From Propionibacteriaceae bacterium AM104-82 (lineage in GTDB: Bacteria; Actinomycetota; Actinomycetes; Propionibacteriales; Propionibacteriaceae), in NCBI GenBank assembly GCA_027658995.1, contig JAQDQK010000007.1, positions 1-64,000 on the forward strand: a DNA stretch of 64,000 nt, in the 5' to 3' direction. The notes beneath the pieces were generated by a model. The model searched no databases and was not told the origin of the DNA. It saw nothing but the letters and a program-made list of their open reading frames with translations. This document shows, piece after piece, positions 52,168-62,962 of the stretch. How positions within the stretch are numbered: position 1 is the first letter of the stretch; each line of letters starts with the position of its first letter. Position numbers and translations under genes: made by a program.

Positions 52168-54336
52168 TTAGTAGCGCGGGCCCCTGCGGTGCGGACGGTA
52201 ACCACCGCGGCCGCGCTGACCGTCGGGACGGCGGCGCTGCTGCTGCTTCGGGGCGATCAGGCGCTGGTAGTCCTCGTCTGCGATCGAGACCCCCGACGTG
52301 GGGCGGGCGCCGGTGGCGTCGCGCAGTTCGGGCGTGCCGGGCTCCACCTCGATGGGCTCGGCGCCGACCCCTGCCTGGCCGAGCAGTCGGCGGGCAAGCT
52401 TGCGCTGGTGCGGGAGCACGACGGTCGCCACGACGCCCTCATGGCCGGCGCGGGCGGTGCGGCCCGCGCGGTGCAGGTAGTCCTTGGAGTCGTGCGGCGG
52501 GTCGACCTGCAGCACGAGCGTCACGTCGTCGACGTGGATGCCGCGGGCCGCGACGTCGGTGGCGACGAGCACGGGGACGCTTCCCTCGCGGAACGCCGTC
52601 AGGATCCGGGCGCGGGCGCCCTGAGTCAGGCCGCCGTGCAGCGCCCCCGCCATCACGCCCGCCTCGCGGAGTTGGGCCGCGATCCGGTCGGTGCCCATCT
52701 GGGTGCGCGCGAACAGGACGGTGCGACCCTCGCGGTTGGCGATCTCGGCCGTCACCTGGTTCTTGTGGTGCGGCTTCACGAGCAGCGGGCGGTGCACCAT
52801 GGTGGTCACCGACGCCTTCTCGGAGTCGACCTCGCGGGTCACCGGGTCGTGCAGGTACTGCTTGACGAGCTTGTCGACGGCGTCGTCAAGGGTCGCGGAG
52901 AACAGCAGGCGCTGGCCCTCGCCGGTGGCGTCGAGCAGCGTGCGGACGTCGGTCATGAAGCCGAGGTCGGCCATGTGGTCGGCCTCGTCGAGGACGGTGA
53001 TCTCGACCTGGCTGAGGTCGGCGGCGCCCTGCTCGAGCAGGTCGATCAGGCGGCCGGGGGTCGCAACGACGACGTCGACGCCGCGCTCGAAGGCGCGCAA
53101 CTGCGGGCCGTAGGACATGCCGCCGGCGATCAGCGTGAGGTCGATGCCGACGGCGGCCGCCAGCGGGGAGAGGTTGTCGGCGATCTGCAGCGCAAGCTCG
53201 CGGGTCGGCGTCAGGATCATCGCGCGCGGCGAGCCGACGGGGGTGCCCTGGGCGAGCCTGGTCAGCAGCGGGAGGCCGAAGGCAAGCGTCTTGCCGGAGC
53301 CGGTGCGGCCGCGGCCGAGCACGTCGTGGCCCGCGAGCGCGTCGCCGATGGTGGCCGACTGGATCGGGAAGGGCTCGGTGATGCCCTGGCTGGCCAGGAC
53401 GCGCACCAGCGGCTCGGCGACGCCAAGCTCGAAGAAGCCCGACGCGACGTCGCCCTGGACGCCCTCGACGGTCGTGGCGCTCCAGCTCATCTGGTCGGCC
53501 TCGGCCTCGAACCCCTGGGACTCGAAGTCGCGCCCTCCCCTGCGGTCCTCGAAGTCGCGGCCACGGCGGTCGTCGCGGCGACGGTCCTCACGTCCGCGGG
53601 GCTCGTGGTTGCGGCGGGTGTCGAAGCGGGGACGGTCGGAGGGGCGACGCTCGCCGCGCTCCTGGCGGTAGCCGCCCTCGCGGCGGTCGTCGCGGTCGTC
53701 GCGGCGACGGTCCTGGAACCGGTCGTCGCGCTTGGCGTAGCGGTCGTCGCGGCCGCCCGAGTGGCGGTCGTCACGCGAGTAGCGGTCGCGGTTGTCGAAG
53801 TTGCGGTCGTCGCGGCGACGGTCGTCGAAGCCCCGGTCGTCGCGGCGGCCCTGGAACCGGTCGTCGCGCGAGTAGCGGTCGTCACGGCGGCCCTGGAACC
53901 GGTCGTCGCGGCCACGGCGGTCGTCGCGGCCCCTGTCGTCGCGGAAGCCAGAGGAGCGGTCGTCGCGGCCACGGCCGCGGTCGTCGCGGGAGTAACGGTC
54001 GTCGCGGCCACGGCCCGAGTAGCGGTCGTCGCGACCGCGGCTCGAGTAGCGGTCGTCGCGGCCACGGCGGTCGTCGCCGCGTCCACCGTCGCGCTCGCCC
54101 CTGTCGTCACGGCGACGGTCCTGGGACCGGTCGTCGCGACCCTTGGAGCCGCTGTCGCGACGCTCGTCGCGGGGCTGGGTCTTCGCGGTGTCGCCGAACT
54201 GCAGCGCGCGGCGCTGCTTGCGGTTCATTGCGCCGCCTGCGGGGGCATCGAAGCCGCCCTTGCGTCGCGACGGGTTCTTGCCCTTCGCCGCGCGCTTCTC
54301 TGCCGACCAACGTGCCTTCTGGCGTGGTGCGTTCAT
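52168..54336 (-). CDS. DEAD-box RNA helicase with long RDDR-repeat N-terminal region
   Basis: This 722-aa helicase has a normal DEAD core (residues 283-680): RGRTGSGKT, PTREL, VLDEADHMADL (DEAD), SAT, TDVAARGIH and HRAGRTARAG. The first 282 residues are a low-complexity tail with about 20 RDDR units interspersed with Gly, Tyr, Ser and Phe (for example YSRDDRFQGRRDDRG). This is a typical intrinsically disordered and possibly phase-separating extension. The C-terminus (QQQRRRPDGQRGRGGYRPHR) is basic RG-rich. ATG 54336 gives MNAPRQKARWSAEKRAAKGK. It heads the t6A operon with 13 bp to tsaE. Cold-shock or ribosome-assembly roles are possible. Confidence 0.93.
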   Translation of the reverse strand: MNAPRQKARWSAEKRAAKGKNPSRRKGGFDAPAGGAMNRKQRRALQFGDTAKTQPRDERRDSGSKGRDDRSQDRRRDDRGERDGGRGDDRRGRDDRYSSRGRDDRYSGRGRDDRYSRDDRGRGRDDRSSGFRDDRGRDDRRGRDDRFQGRRDDRYSRDDRFQGRRDDRGFDDRRRDDRNFDNRDRYSRDDRHSGGRDDRYAKRDDRFQDRRRDDRDDRREGGYRQERGERRPSDRPRFDTRRNHEPRGREDRRRDDRRGRDFEDRRGGRDFESQGFEAEADQMSWSATTVEGVQGDVASGFFELGVAEPLVRVLASQGITEPFPIQSATIGDALAGHDVLGRGRTGSGKTLAFGLPLLTRLAQGTPVGSPRAMILTPTRELALQIADNLSPLAAAVGIDLTLIAGGMSYGPQLRAFERGVDVVVATPGRLIDLLEQGAADLSQVEITVLDEADHMADLGFMTDVRTLLDATGEGQRLLFSATLDDAVDKLVKQYLHDPVTREVDSEKASVTTMVHRPLLVKPHHKNQVTAEIANREGRTVLFARTQMGTDRIAAQLREAGVMAGALHGGLTQGARARILTAFREGSVPVLVATDVAARGIHVDDVTLVLQVDPPHDSKDYLHRAGRTARAGHEGVVATVVLPHQRKLARRLLGQAGVGAEPIEVEPGTPELRDATGARPTSGVSIADEDYQRLIAPKQQQRRRPDGQRGRGGYRPHRRGPRY

Positions 54337-54544
54337 GTTGCTTGTGTGTCCTAGCACTGGGAGTCCGCCCGCAAAATGTCGCGGGTTCGCGCCCGTTCAT
54401 CTGTCACGCGGGCGTAGCTCGCCTCGGCCGGGCCGTATAAGTGTACGCGAATAGGACCGGATTAAACGAACCGTCAGGTGAGCGTCACCTGGTGTTGTCC
54501 TTCGCGTGGTCCGGCATTTACGCCGATCGGAGTAGCATGGGGGC

Positions 54545-55681
54545 GTGCGAGTGGCGATAGTTGCGGAGTCCTTTCTCCCGCAGTTGAACGGAGTCACCAA
54601 CTCGGTTCTCAGAATCCTCGAGCATCTGAAGGCGAACGGACACCAGGCGATGGTGATCGCTCCGCAGGACGGCGACAGGACCCCAGACCAGTACTGCGGC
54701 TTCCCCGTCGAGGCCGTCAATTCCATCGGCCTACCGTTCTACGACCAGGTGCGTGTCGTGACGACGACGTCGTCAACCCTTGAACGTCTTCTCACCAACT
54801 TCCAGCCCGACGTGGTACATCTTGCAGCCCCGTTCATCGTCGGATACAAGGCCGCCTCGGTCGCGGCGAAGCTCGGCATCCCCATCGTCGGCATCTACCA
54901 GACCGAGGTGCCGACCTACGCGGCGCGCTACGGATTCCCGCATGTGACGCCGATCCTGTGGCACCAGGTGCGCCGGGTCCACTCGCTCGCGACGCTGAAC
55001 TTCGCCCCGTCGACGTTCGCCCGCGACCAATTGGTCGCCCAGGGCATCCCGCGCGTCGGGGTGTGGGGCCGCGGCGTCGACTCGGTGCGGTTCACGCCAG
55101 CCAAGCGCTCCCCCGGGCTTCGCTCGCAGTTCGCCCCGAACGGCGAGAAGGTGATCGGCTACATGGGAAGACTCGCGAGCGAGAAGCGCGTCGAGGACCT
55201 GCTGGCGATCGCCGACGTGCCCGGCACCCGCCTGGTGGTGATCGGCGACGGCCCGCTGCGTGGGCAGTTGGAGTCGAGCCTGCCGGGGGCGCTGTTCCTC
55301 GGCCAGTTGACCGGCGACGACCTCCCCCGGGCGATGGCGAGTCTCGACCTGTTCGTCCACCCCGGCGAGATGGAGACCTTCTGCCAGGCCATCCAGGAGG
55401 CGAAGGCCTCCGGCCTGCCGGTGATCGCCCCGCGCCGCGGCGGCCCCATCGACCTGATCGACCCGTCGCGCACCGGATGGCTGTACGAGCCGGGCGACCT
55501 GCGCGGCATGCGCGCCCGCGTCGAGGACCTCGTCGGCGACGACCACAAGCGGCAGGCCTTCGGTCGCGCCGCCCGCTCCTCGGTCCTCGCCCGCACGTGG
55601 CACAACGTCTGCGACGAGTTGATCGGCCACTACTGGAAGGCGATCGGGATGTCGGTGCGCGGGGAGCAGTTCGCCGCCTGA
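54545..55681 (+). CDS. GT4 glycosyltransferase, MgtA-like mannosyltransferase
   Basis: The 378-aa protein is a two-domain GT-B enzyme. It starts [20 protein letters not shown], very close to mycobacterial MgtA/PimB-type mannosyltransferases. The C-terminal GT4 half has [31 protein letters not shown] and [16 protein letters not shown] with the EX7E-like acidic pair. The donor is probably GDP-mannose and the acceptor a glycolipid; both are inferred. It starts at GTG 54545, since an upstream ATG is absent and RVAIVAES is N-terminal in the family. Two 80-bp elements follow in the convergent gap before nnrD. Confidence 0.9.
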   Translation: MRVAIVAESFLPQLNGVTNSVLRILEHLKANGHQAMVIAPQDGDRTPDQYCGFPVEAVNSIGLPFYDQVRVVTTTSSTLERLLTNFQPDVVHLAAPFIVGYKAASVAAKLGIPIVGIYQTEVPTYAARYGFPHVTPILWHQVRRVHSLATLNFAPSTFARDQLVAQGIPRVGVWGRGVDSVRFTPAKRSPGLRSQFAPNGEKVIGYMGRLASEKRVEDLLAIADVPGTRLVVIGDGPLRGQLESSLPGALFLGQLTGDDLPRAMASLDLFVHPGEMETFCQAIQEAKASGLPVIAPRRGGPIDLIDPSRTGWLYEPGDLRGMRARVEDLVGDDHKRQAFGRAARSSVLARTWHNVCDELIGHYWKAIGMSVRGEQFAA

Positions 55682-55730
55682 CATCCCCTCGGCCAGACCT
55701 GGGGTCGCTGCGCTCGGTGCGGTAGCGGGT

Positions 55731-55810
55731 TTGAGCATGTTTGGTTGCTCGTTGCGGCTTCAAGCCTGTTTGAACGTTCATACCGGAAACGACTTACCAA
55801 ACATGCTCAA
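55731..55810. repeat. 80-bp TTGAGCA element, subfamily A
   Basis: Ends TTGAGCATGTTTGGT and ACCAAACATGCTCAA are perfect 15-bp inverted repeats that extend (with TGC/AAG mismatched) to TCGTT/AACGA. The centre holds the palindrome GAACGTTC. Confidence 0.95.
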
Positions 55811-55892
55811 GGAACCACCCGACCCCGCCATGACCAGGCTCGGCTGAACGGCCCGAACGGGGGTCACCCGGGGGCTCGGTGAGGGTGCCGAC

Positions 55893-55972
55893 TTGAGCAT
55901 GTTTGGTTGCTCGTTGCGGTTCCGAGCCGGTTTGAACGTTCACACCGGAAACGACTTACCAAACATGCTCAA
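55893..55972. repeat. 80-bp TTGAGCA element, subfamily A
   Basis: Nearly identical to 55731-55810 and in the same orientation, with only the centre changed (CCGAGCCGG / CACACCGG). It lies within the 305-bp gap between the convergent mannosyltransferase and nnrD genes. The DNA between the copies is unrelated. Confidence 0.95.
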
Positions 55973-55986
55973 GGAACCACCCGCGC

Positions 55987-57375
55987 TCACCTCGCCGCGG
56001 CAAGCTCAGCGATCACCGCGGGCATCCGGGCCGACAACTCGTCGGGGGTGTAGGGGCCGGGGTTGCGGGAGGCGGTCATCGCCTGGATGCTCGCCCCGAC
56101 CACGCCCGCCTTCCACGCGGGCAGCCCAGAGGCCAGCAGCGCCCCGCAGATGCCCGCCAGCACATCGCCCGAGCCGGCGCGCGCCGTCCACGCGGGGCCC
56201 GGCACCGCGATCGTGACGCGGCCGGACGGCTCGGCCACGTACTGCGTCGCCCCCTTCAGCAGCACCGCAGCCCCGGTCGTCCGGGCGACCTCGCGGACGC
56301 ACTCCAAAGGTTGCGACTCGACGTGCGCCCTGGTGCAGCCGAGGATGCGGGCCAGTTCGCCCGCGTGCGGCGTCAGCAGCCAGCCGTCCAGGCGACCCGA
56401 CGGCAGGCTGTACAGCGCGTCGGCGTCCACGACGGCGGGCAACTGGTGCAGCTTGGCCCATTCGACGCGAGACTCGGCGTTGTCGCTGTCGCCCCAGCCC
56501 GACCCGAGCACGGTCGCCTCGGCGCGACCGTCGCCGACCACGACGCTCGGGAAGCGCGACATGATCAGCCCGGACGGTGCCCGCCCCGTGTAGCGGACCA
56601 TCCCCGCGCCCGCATGCAGCGCGCCCGCGCAGCTCAGCAGCGCCGCGCCGGGGTAGGTCTCGGAGCCGGTGTCGAGCACGACGACGCCACGCGAGTACTT
56701 GTCGGAGCGCGCTCCGGGGACGGGCCACCAGGCGGCGATGTCGGATTCCTCTGCCGCCCGCAGCATGGTCTGCTCTGCGTCGATGCCGATGTCGGCGACG
56801 TGCAGCACGCCGCACCGCGACGCCGCCGGGTTCAGCACATGGCAGGGCTTGGGGGCACCGAACGTGACGGTGTGGGCGGCCTGGAAGCTCGGGTGCACCC
56901 TGGCGTCGTCGGCCCCCAGCCCGGAGGGAAGGTCGACGGAGACGACGGGGACGCCCTGCGCCTGGCACGCCGCGGCGAACGTCTCGACGTCGGTGGGAAG
57001 GCCCGGGCGCGACCCCAGCCCCGTGACGGCGTCGATGACGACGGCACACTCGGCCAGCGCCTTGATGGCGCCGACGGCGTCCACCTCCTGGGCTCCCGCG
57101 ACGACCGCCGCCTCGAGGCCCGCCTCGTGCGCCGAGCCCATCGCAAGCCAGACGAGCACAGAGCGGTGCGCGGCGAGCCGGGCGGCCGCGAACAGCCCGT
57201 CTCCCCCGTTGTTACCTGGCCCGACGGCCACCAGCACGGTCCCGGTCGGGACGGCTGAGTCAGTGACCCGGGCGACCGCCTGCGCGGCCCGTCCCATCAG
57301 GTCGACGTCGGGCTCGGCGTCGAAGACGCGCTGCTCGGCGGCCCGCAGTTGCTTCGCCGTGAGGATCTGCCTCAT
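55987..57375 (-). CDS. nnrD: Bifunctional NAD(P)HX epimerase/dehydratase
   Basis: The 462-aa repair enzyme fixes hydrated NADH/NADPH. The N-terminal YjeF_N epimerase (1-200) has GPGNNGGDGLFAAARLAAHR and VPVVSVDLPSGLGADD. The C-terminal ADP-dependent dehydratase (215-460) has GGTSDKYSRG-like ARSDKYSRGVVVLDTG, LTPHAGELARIL and the ribokinase-type GSGDVLAGICGALLASG. ATG 57375 overlaps the acpS stop by 4 bp, so acpS-nnrD is a coupled pair. Expected actinobacterial neighbours gadB/alr are absent, replaced by the mannosyltransferase. Confidence 0.95.
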   Translation of the reverse strand: MRQILTAKQLRAAEQRVFDAEPDVDLMGRAAQAVARVTDSAVPTGTVLVAVGPGNNGGDGLFAAARLAAHRSVLVWLAMGSAHEAGLEAAVVAGAQEVDAVGAIKALAECAVVIDAVTGLGSRPGLPTDVETFAAACQAQGVPVVSVDLPSGLGADDARVHPSFQAAHTVTFGAPKPCHVLNPAASRCGVLHVADIGIDAEQTMLRAAEESDIAAWWPVPGARSDKYSRGVVVLDTGSETYPGAALLSCAGALHAGAGMVRYTGRAPSGLIMSRFPSVVVGDGRAEATVLGSGWGDSDNAESRVEWAKLHQLPAVVDADALYSLPSGRLDGWLLTPHAGELARILGCTRAHVESQPLECVREVARTTGAAVLLKGATQYVAEPSGRVTIAVPGPAWTARAGSGDVLAGICGALLASGLPAWKAGVVGASIQAMTASRNPGPYTPDELSARMPAVIAELAAAR

Positions 57376-57722
57376 TTCTCACACACCACCATCGTCGTCG
57401 CGTAGTCGCCATCGTGGCTGATGCTGAGGTGGATGCGCTCGATCCCCAGTTCCTCGATCCTGGCGCGGACCGTGCCGCTGGCCACGAACGAGGGGACGCC
57501 GTCGTCGGTCTTGACGACCTCGCAGTCGAGCCAACGCATCCCCCCGGGCGACCCGAGCGCCTTCGCGAGGGCCTCCTTCGCCGAGAAGCGGGCCGCCTGA
57601 GATTCGACGGAGAGCTGCAACTCGCGCTCGGTGAGGAGCCGCTGCGCGATGCCCGGGCGGCGCGCCAGCATCTCCTCAAACCGGTCGATCACGACGAGGT
57701 CGGTGCCGATGCCCACGATCAT
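57372..57722 (-). CDS. acpS: Holo-[acyl-carrier-protein] synthase
   Basis: The 116-aa AcpS transfers 4'-phosphopantetheine to acyl carrier protein. MIVGIGTDLVVIDRFEEML carries the metal-binding Asp, RFSAKEALAKALGSP the catalytic segment and HLSISHDGDYATTMVV the C-terminal motif. The ATG at 57722 is the only plausible start. Its stop overlaps nnrD, giving one transcript. Upstream lies the divergent lipoprotein gene, 172 bp away. Confidence 0.95.
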   Translation of the reverse strand: MIVGIGTDLVVIDRFEEMLARRPGIAQRLLTERELQLSVESQAARFSAKEALAKALGSPGGMRWLDCEVVKTDDGVPSFVASGTVRARIEELGIERIHLSISHDGDYATTMVVCEK

Positions 57723-57894
57723 GGCCTCACCCTACTGTCGCGACGTGCCTGGTTCGCCGGTGACCGCCGATCGCCAGGGTCAGGGACGCGACCCCGGCCG
57801 CGAACGGGGACCCACCTCGGGCTCCGCCTGCTCGACCGGGGGCGATGCCCCGGCGGCGGCGCGCGGCCCGTAGCATGACGCCCGAGGAGTCAAC

Positions 57895-59016
57895 ATGGCA
57901 GCGTCGCCCCACCCACTCGCCCGCGCAGCGCTCGGGTCGCTGCTGGTGTGCGCGTTGGCTGGCTGCTCGCTCCCCCAGCAACGGATCCCGCTGGTCGATC
58001 CGCCGGGCAAGCCCCCACCGGTCGCGGCGAGCGCGCCAGCGCCCCCGACGACGTGCCTGGTCGACCTGACCGTGCCAGCGGAGGACTTCCTCCCCGACGC
58101 GGGCGTGGTGCTGCGCCACGACGACCTCACCATCACCCACGCCGACCGCCGACTGTCGTGGCACCTGGGCGAGGACTCGGGCGAGCTGTACGTCAGCCCT
58201 CCCCTCGAGACCCCCGACCCGGACGGCTGGGACGGCGACCGGATCAACTCGACGCCGCAGCTCAGCGGCGACTGGGTGCTGTTCACCACCGCCGACTCGC
58301 TGTGGGCGGGCGCCGAGCAGCAGCTCTACGGCTGGAACCTGCGCACCCCGTCGACCCCTCCCGTCCTGATCGCCTCGGCGGTCGGCTCGTTCGACGCGCG
58401 CGGCCCGCTCGTCGTGTGGACGACGGGCACCGCCGCCGACGACATCACGATCACGCTCACCGACCTGGAGAACTCGACGACCCGCAGGCTCGTGACCGGC
58501 ACCGTCCACTCCCCCGTGCTGCTCGACGACGACACCGTCGTGTGGAACGCGGGACGCAGCGACGGGCCGCGCTGGTTGGCGGGCATCGAACTGGCCGCCG
58601 GCGGCGACTGGCACCCGCCGAGCGAGATCAGCGCGATCGATGCCTGGGCGGTCGCGGGCGACGGCGAGACGCTCGCCATCGTGTCGCGCGACCCCGACCA
58701 CACCTATTCGCTGCGGGTCTGGAGGCCCGGCTGGGGCGAGGGAGTGCTGCTGCACAGCGCCGAGCAGTGGATCTGGCTCGACTCGGACGACGTCGACGGC
58801 GACCTCGTCAGCTACTCCGTCTCCCGCCCCGGCGCCGAGGCGGAGGATGACTACCTCGTCTTCAACGCGGCGACCGGGGTGGCGCACCGCTACCACAAGG
58901 GTTGGGGCTGGGCGCGCTTCCAGGACGGCAACCTGCTGCTCAGCGTCGCCGAACTCGGCGCGGCGGGACATACGGCGAGCATCGACCTGAATCGCTTCGC
59001 GTCCGCCGGCTGCTGA
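57895..59016 (+). CDS. Putative surface lipoprotein, beta-propeller-like
   Basis: The 373-aa protein has a lipoprotein signal peptide (MAASPHPLARAALGSLLVCA then LAGC, Cys24) and a Pro/Ala linker. The mature part shows recurring strands with W, D and G in a repeated pattern, including GDWVLFTTADSLWAGAEQQL, GPLVVWTTG, DDTVVWNAGR and DGETLAIVSRD. This suggests a beta-propeller or WD-like fold; repeats are irregular and I cannot assign a family. ATG 57895 follows GAGGAGTC, and the frame fills the gap between divergent acpS and convergent glmS. It is probably extracellular. Confidence 0.78.
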   Translation: MAASPHPLARAALGSLLVCALAGCSLPQQRIPLVDPPGKPPPVAASAPAPPTTCLVDLTVPAEDFLPDAGVVLRHDDLTITHADRRLSWHLGEDSGELYVSPPLETPDPDGWDGDRINSTPQLSGDWVLFTTADSLWAGAEQQLYGWNLRTPSTPPVLIASAVGSFDARGPLVVWTTGTAADDITITLTDLENSTTRRLVTGTVHSPVLLDDDTVVWNAGRSDGPRWLAGIELAAGGDWHPPSEISAIDAWAVAGDGETLAIVSRDPDHTYSLRVWRPGWGEGVLLHSAEQWIWLDSDDVDGDLVSYSVSRPGAEAEDDYLVFNAATGVAHRYHKGWGWARFQDGNLLLSVAELGAAGHTASIDLNRFASAGC

Positions 59017-59082
59017 GGCCCCCGAAACGCGCCGACGGCGCCGCCCCCAGGGACGGCGCCGCGCTGGTCCGGCGGCGGTCGA

Positions 59083-60915
<1,833 letters not shown>

Positions 60916-61079
60916 GGCGAGAAATGTACATGATGATTGAGCACTTCTTGACATTGGCGCTCCGACGGGTCCGGAACTTGCGGCGGGGCGCGAAATGTGC
61001 CGGTTCGCGTGTCGGCCCCTCCGCTCGCGGATCGGGCCGCTCCGTTAGGCTTGCGCAGGTCATCGCTTGAAGGAGCCCA

Positions 61080-62012
61080 GTGTCCGGACCCTACGTCACG
61101 CTGCAACGTCGCACCTGGGCGGAGCTGTCCGACGCGACCGAGATCGATCTCGACGAGGCGACGCTCGCCACGCTCAGAGGCATCGGCGATCCCACCTCCG
61201 GCCGCGACATCGAGGAGGTGTACCGGCCCCTGTGCCAGTTGCTGCACCTTTACATGGTCAACACCGGCCGGCTCTACGCGCAGAACAACGAGTTCCTGCA
61301 CCTCGACGTGCGGCGCACACCGTTCGTGATCGGGGTCGCCGGGTCGGTGGCCGTCGGCAAGTCGACCGTCTCGCGCGTCCTGCAGGAACTGCTGCGCAGG
61401 GCGCCAGGCGAGCCGAAGGTCGACCTGATCACCACCGACGGATTCCTGTACCCCAACGCCGAGTTGCAGCGCCGCGGGCTGCTTGAGCGCAAGGGCTTCC
61501 CCGAGTCGTACAACCGTCGCGCGCTGCTGAAGTTCGTGATGGACGTGAAGTCGGGAGAGCCGCGGGTGGTCGCCCCCGTGTACAGCCACATGGTCTACGA
61601 CATCGTCGAGGACGACCAGATCGTCGTCGAGAGCCCCGACATCCTCATCATCGAGGGTCTGAACGTGCTGCAGCCCGCCCGGGTCGAGGCCGACGGAACG
61701 CACGGGCTGACAGTGAGCGACTTCTTCGACTTCTCCGTCTTCGTCGACGCGGACGAGGACCACATCAAGGAGTGGTTCCTCAACCGGTTCATGGAGCTTC
61801 GACGCACCGCGTTCACCGACGAGCGAAGCTACTTCAAGCCGTACACCGAACTCTCCGACGACGAGGCCCTTGAGATGGGCTCGACGGTGTGGGACACGAT
61901 CAACGGGCCGAACCTGCGCCAGAACGTCGCCCCGACCAGAGAGCGTGCGACGGCGATCCTGGTGAAGGGCCCCGACCACATGGTCGACTCGATCCGGATC
62001 CGCAAGGTCTGA
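61080..62012 (+). CDS. coaA: Type I pantothenate kinase
   Basis: The 310-aa CoaA phosphorylates pantothenate, the first and usually rate-limiting step of CoA synthesis. It has the P-loop GVAGSVAVGKST (about 85-96), RTPFVIGVAGSVAVGKST, TTDGFLYPN, and LERKGFPESYNRRALLKFV typical of the PanK family. The C-terminal HMVDSIRIRKV closes it. The start is GTG 61080 with AAGGAG nearby; upstream DNA contains a likely promoter region shared with the divergent glmS. Length equals the family norm. Confidence 0.97.
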   Translation: MSGPYVTLQRRTWAELSDATEIDLDEATLATLRGIGDPTSGRDIEEVYRPLCQLLHLYMVNTGRLYAQNNEFLHLDVRRTPFVIGVAGSVAVGKSTVSRVLQELLRRAPGEPKVDLITTDGFLYPNAELQRRGLLERKGFPESYNRRALLKFVMDVKSGEPRVVAPVYSHMVYDIVEDDQIVVESPDILIIEGLNVLQPARVEADGTHGLTVSDFFDFSVFVDADEDHIKEWFLNRFMELRRTAFTDERSYFKPYTELSDDEALEMGSTVWDTINGPNLRQNVAPTRERATAILVKGPDHMVDSIRIRKV

Positions 62013-62053
62013 CCCGGACCGATTCGGTGGCCAGCCGCGTCGACGGACCCGCC

Positions 62054-62194
62054 GATTGAGCCAGCCGCGGCGACGAAGTCGCCCGCCGCTGCGTCGAAAT
62101 CAACTCGAGGCCAGGCAGCGACCCGAGTCCCGCTGCCGGGCGCAGGAGGTTTCGACCGAAGAAGTCCGCTCACGCGTCCTTCTTGGCTCAACCA
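62054..62194. repeat. ~140-bp repeat with TTGAGCC/GGCTCAA ends
   Basis: ATTGAGCC at the left and GGCTCAACC at the right are inverted. Between them are CGTCGAAATCAACTC and GAGGTTTCGACCGAAGAAGT, so the unit is related to the 24992-25271 and 8527-8740 repeats. It fills the gap between coaA and the TRIC-family gene. Confidence 0.8.
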
Positions 62195-62198
62195 GCGA

Positions 62199-62906
62199 TC
62201 AGCGCTCGGCGCGGCCCCCCTTGCCCGGTGGCCGCCTCCGGGTCTTGGCGAGGCCCCGCGCGACCGCCTCGCCGATCGTGATGGCGTCGTCGCCGACCGG
62301 CAGCGAGAGCCGACGCCAACGGGCGAGCAGCACAAGGGCCGCGCCGACGGCGGTCGCCGCGATCGAGCCGATCGTCGCGAAGTCCAGGTACCAGGAGCCG
62401 ACCGCGACGAGCGAGGCCGCCAACGCCGCCGTCGCATACAAGGTATTGCCGCCAAGGACGCCTGGGATCCGGCGCAGCACCATGTCGCGGACGAAGCCGC
62501 CGCCGACCGCGGTGATGGTGCCGAGCATCAGCGCGGGAAGCACCCCGAAGCCCGCCTCGAGCGTCTTCAGCGACCCGGCGGCCGCCCACGTGCCGAGCGC
62601 GAGGGCGTCGATCGGCGGGTAGATGCGGTCCCAGAGCCGACCCTCGACGCGCACGATCATCACGATCAGCGCGCCGATCAGCGCGGCCGTGATGTAGCGC
62701 CAGTCGGTGATCGCGATGGGGGGTCCGGACTGGAGCATCACGTCGCGGATCATGCCGCCGCCGAGCCCGGACATGATGGCGAGCACCACGAGTCCGACGA
62801 CGTCGAGTCGCGCCGCCCGGCCGATCACGGCGCCCAGCACGGCGTTGAACAGCACCCCGACAAGGTCGATCCATTGCAGGAAGGTCAGGAGAGTCATCTC
62901 GGTCAT
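62199..62906 (-). CDS. TRIC-family cation channel protein (YicG-like)
   Basis: The 235-aa membrane protein has about seven hydrophobic segments and two repeats of the Gly-rich TRIC motif, GLGGGMIRDVMLQSGPP (first half, about 47-63) and GTITAVGGGFVRDMVLRRIP (second half, about 129-148). TRIC channels conduct potassium-like ions. The second motif is followed by a Pro-Gly turn as in the family. The C-terminal tail (RGLAKTRRRPPGKGGRAER) is basic. ATG 62906 is used; a second ATG three codons downstream is an alternative. It converges on coaA across the repeat at 62054. Confidence 0.9.
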   Translation of the reverse strand: MTEMTLLTFLQWIDLVGVLFNAVLGAVIGRAARLDVVGLVVLAIMSGLGGGMIRDVMLQSGPPIAITDWRYITAALIGALIVMIVRVEGRLWDRIYPPIDALALGTWAAAGSLKTLEAGFGVLPALMLGTITAVGGGFVRDMVLRRIPGVLGGNTLYATAALAASLVAVGSWYLDFATIGSIAATAVGAALVLLARWRRLSLPVGDDAITIGEAVARGLAKTRRRPPGKGGRAER

Positions 62907-62962
62907 CAGCGTGGCCTACCCATCACGCCGCGATTGTAAGGCCCCCGCGTATGGTGGGCCAC

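Noticed and set aside
60949-60978. TTGACA-like promoter between glmS and coaA
   Set aside because: The hexamer is present but no good -10 follows at 16-19 bp, so I did not annotate it.
61013-61079. Possible riboswitch or ribozyme leader for glmS or coaA
   Set aside because: No conserved glmS ribozyme core or other riboswitch pattern was found, and actinobacterial glmS is not usually ribozyme controlled.
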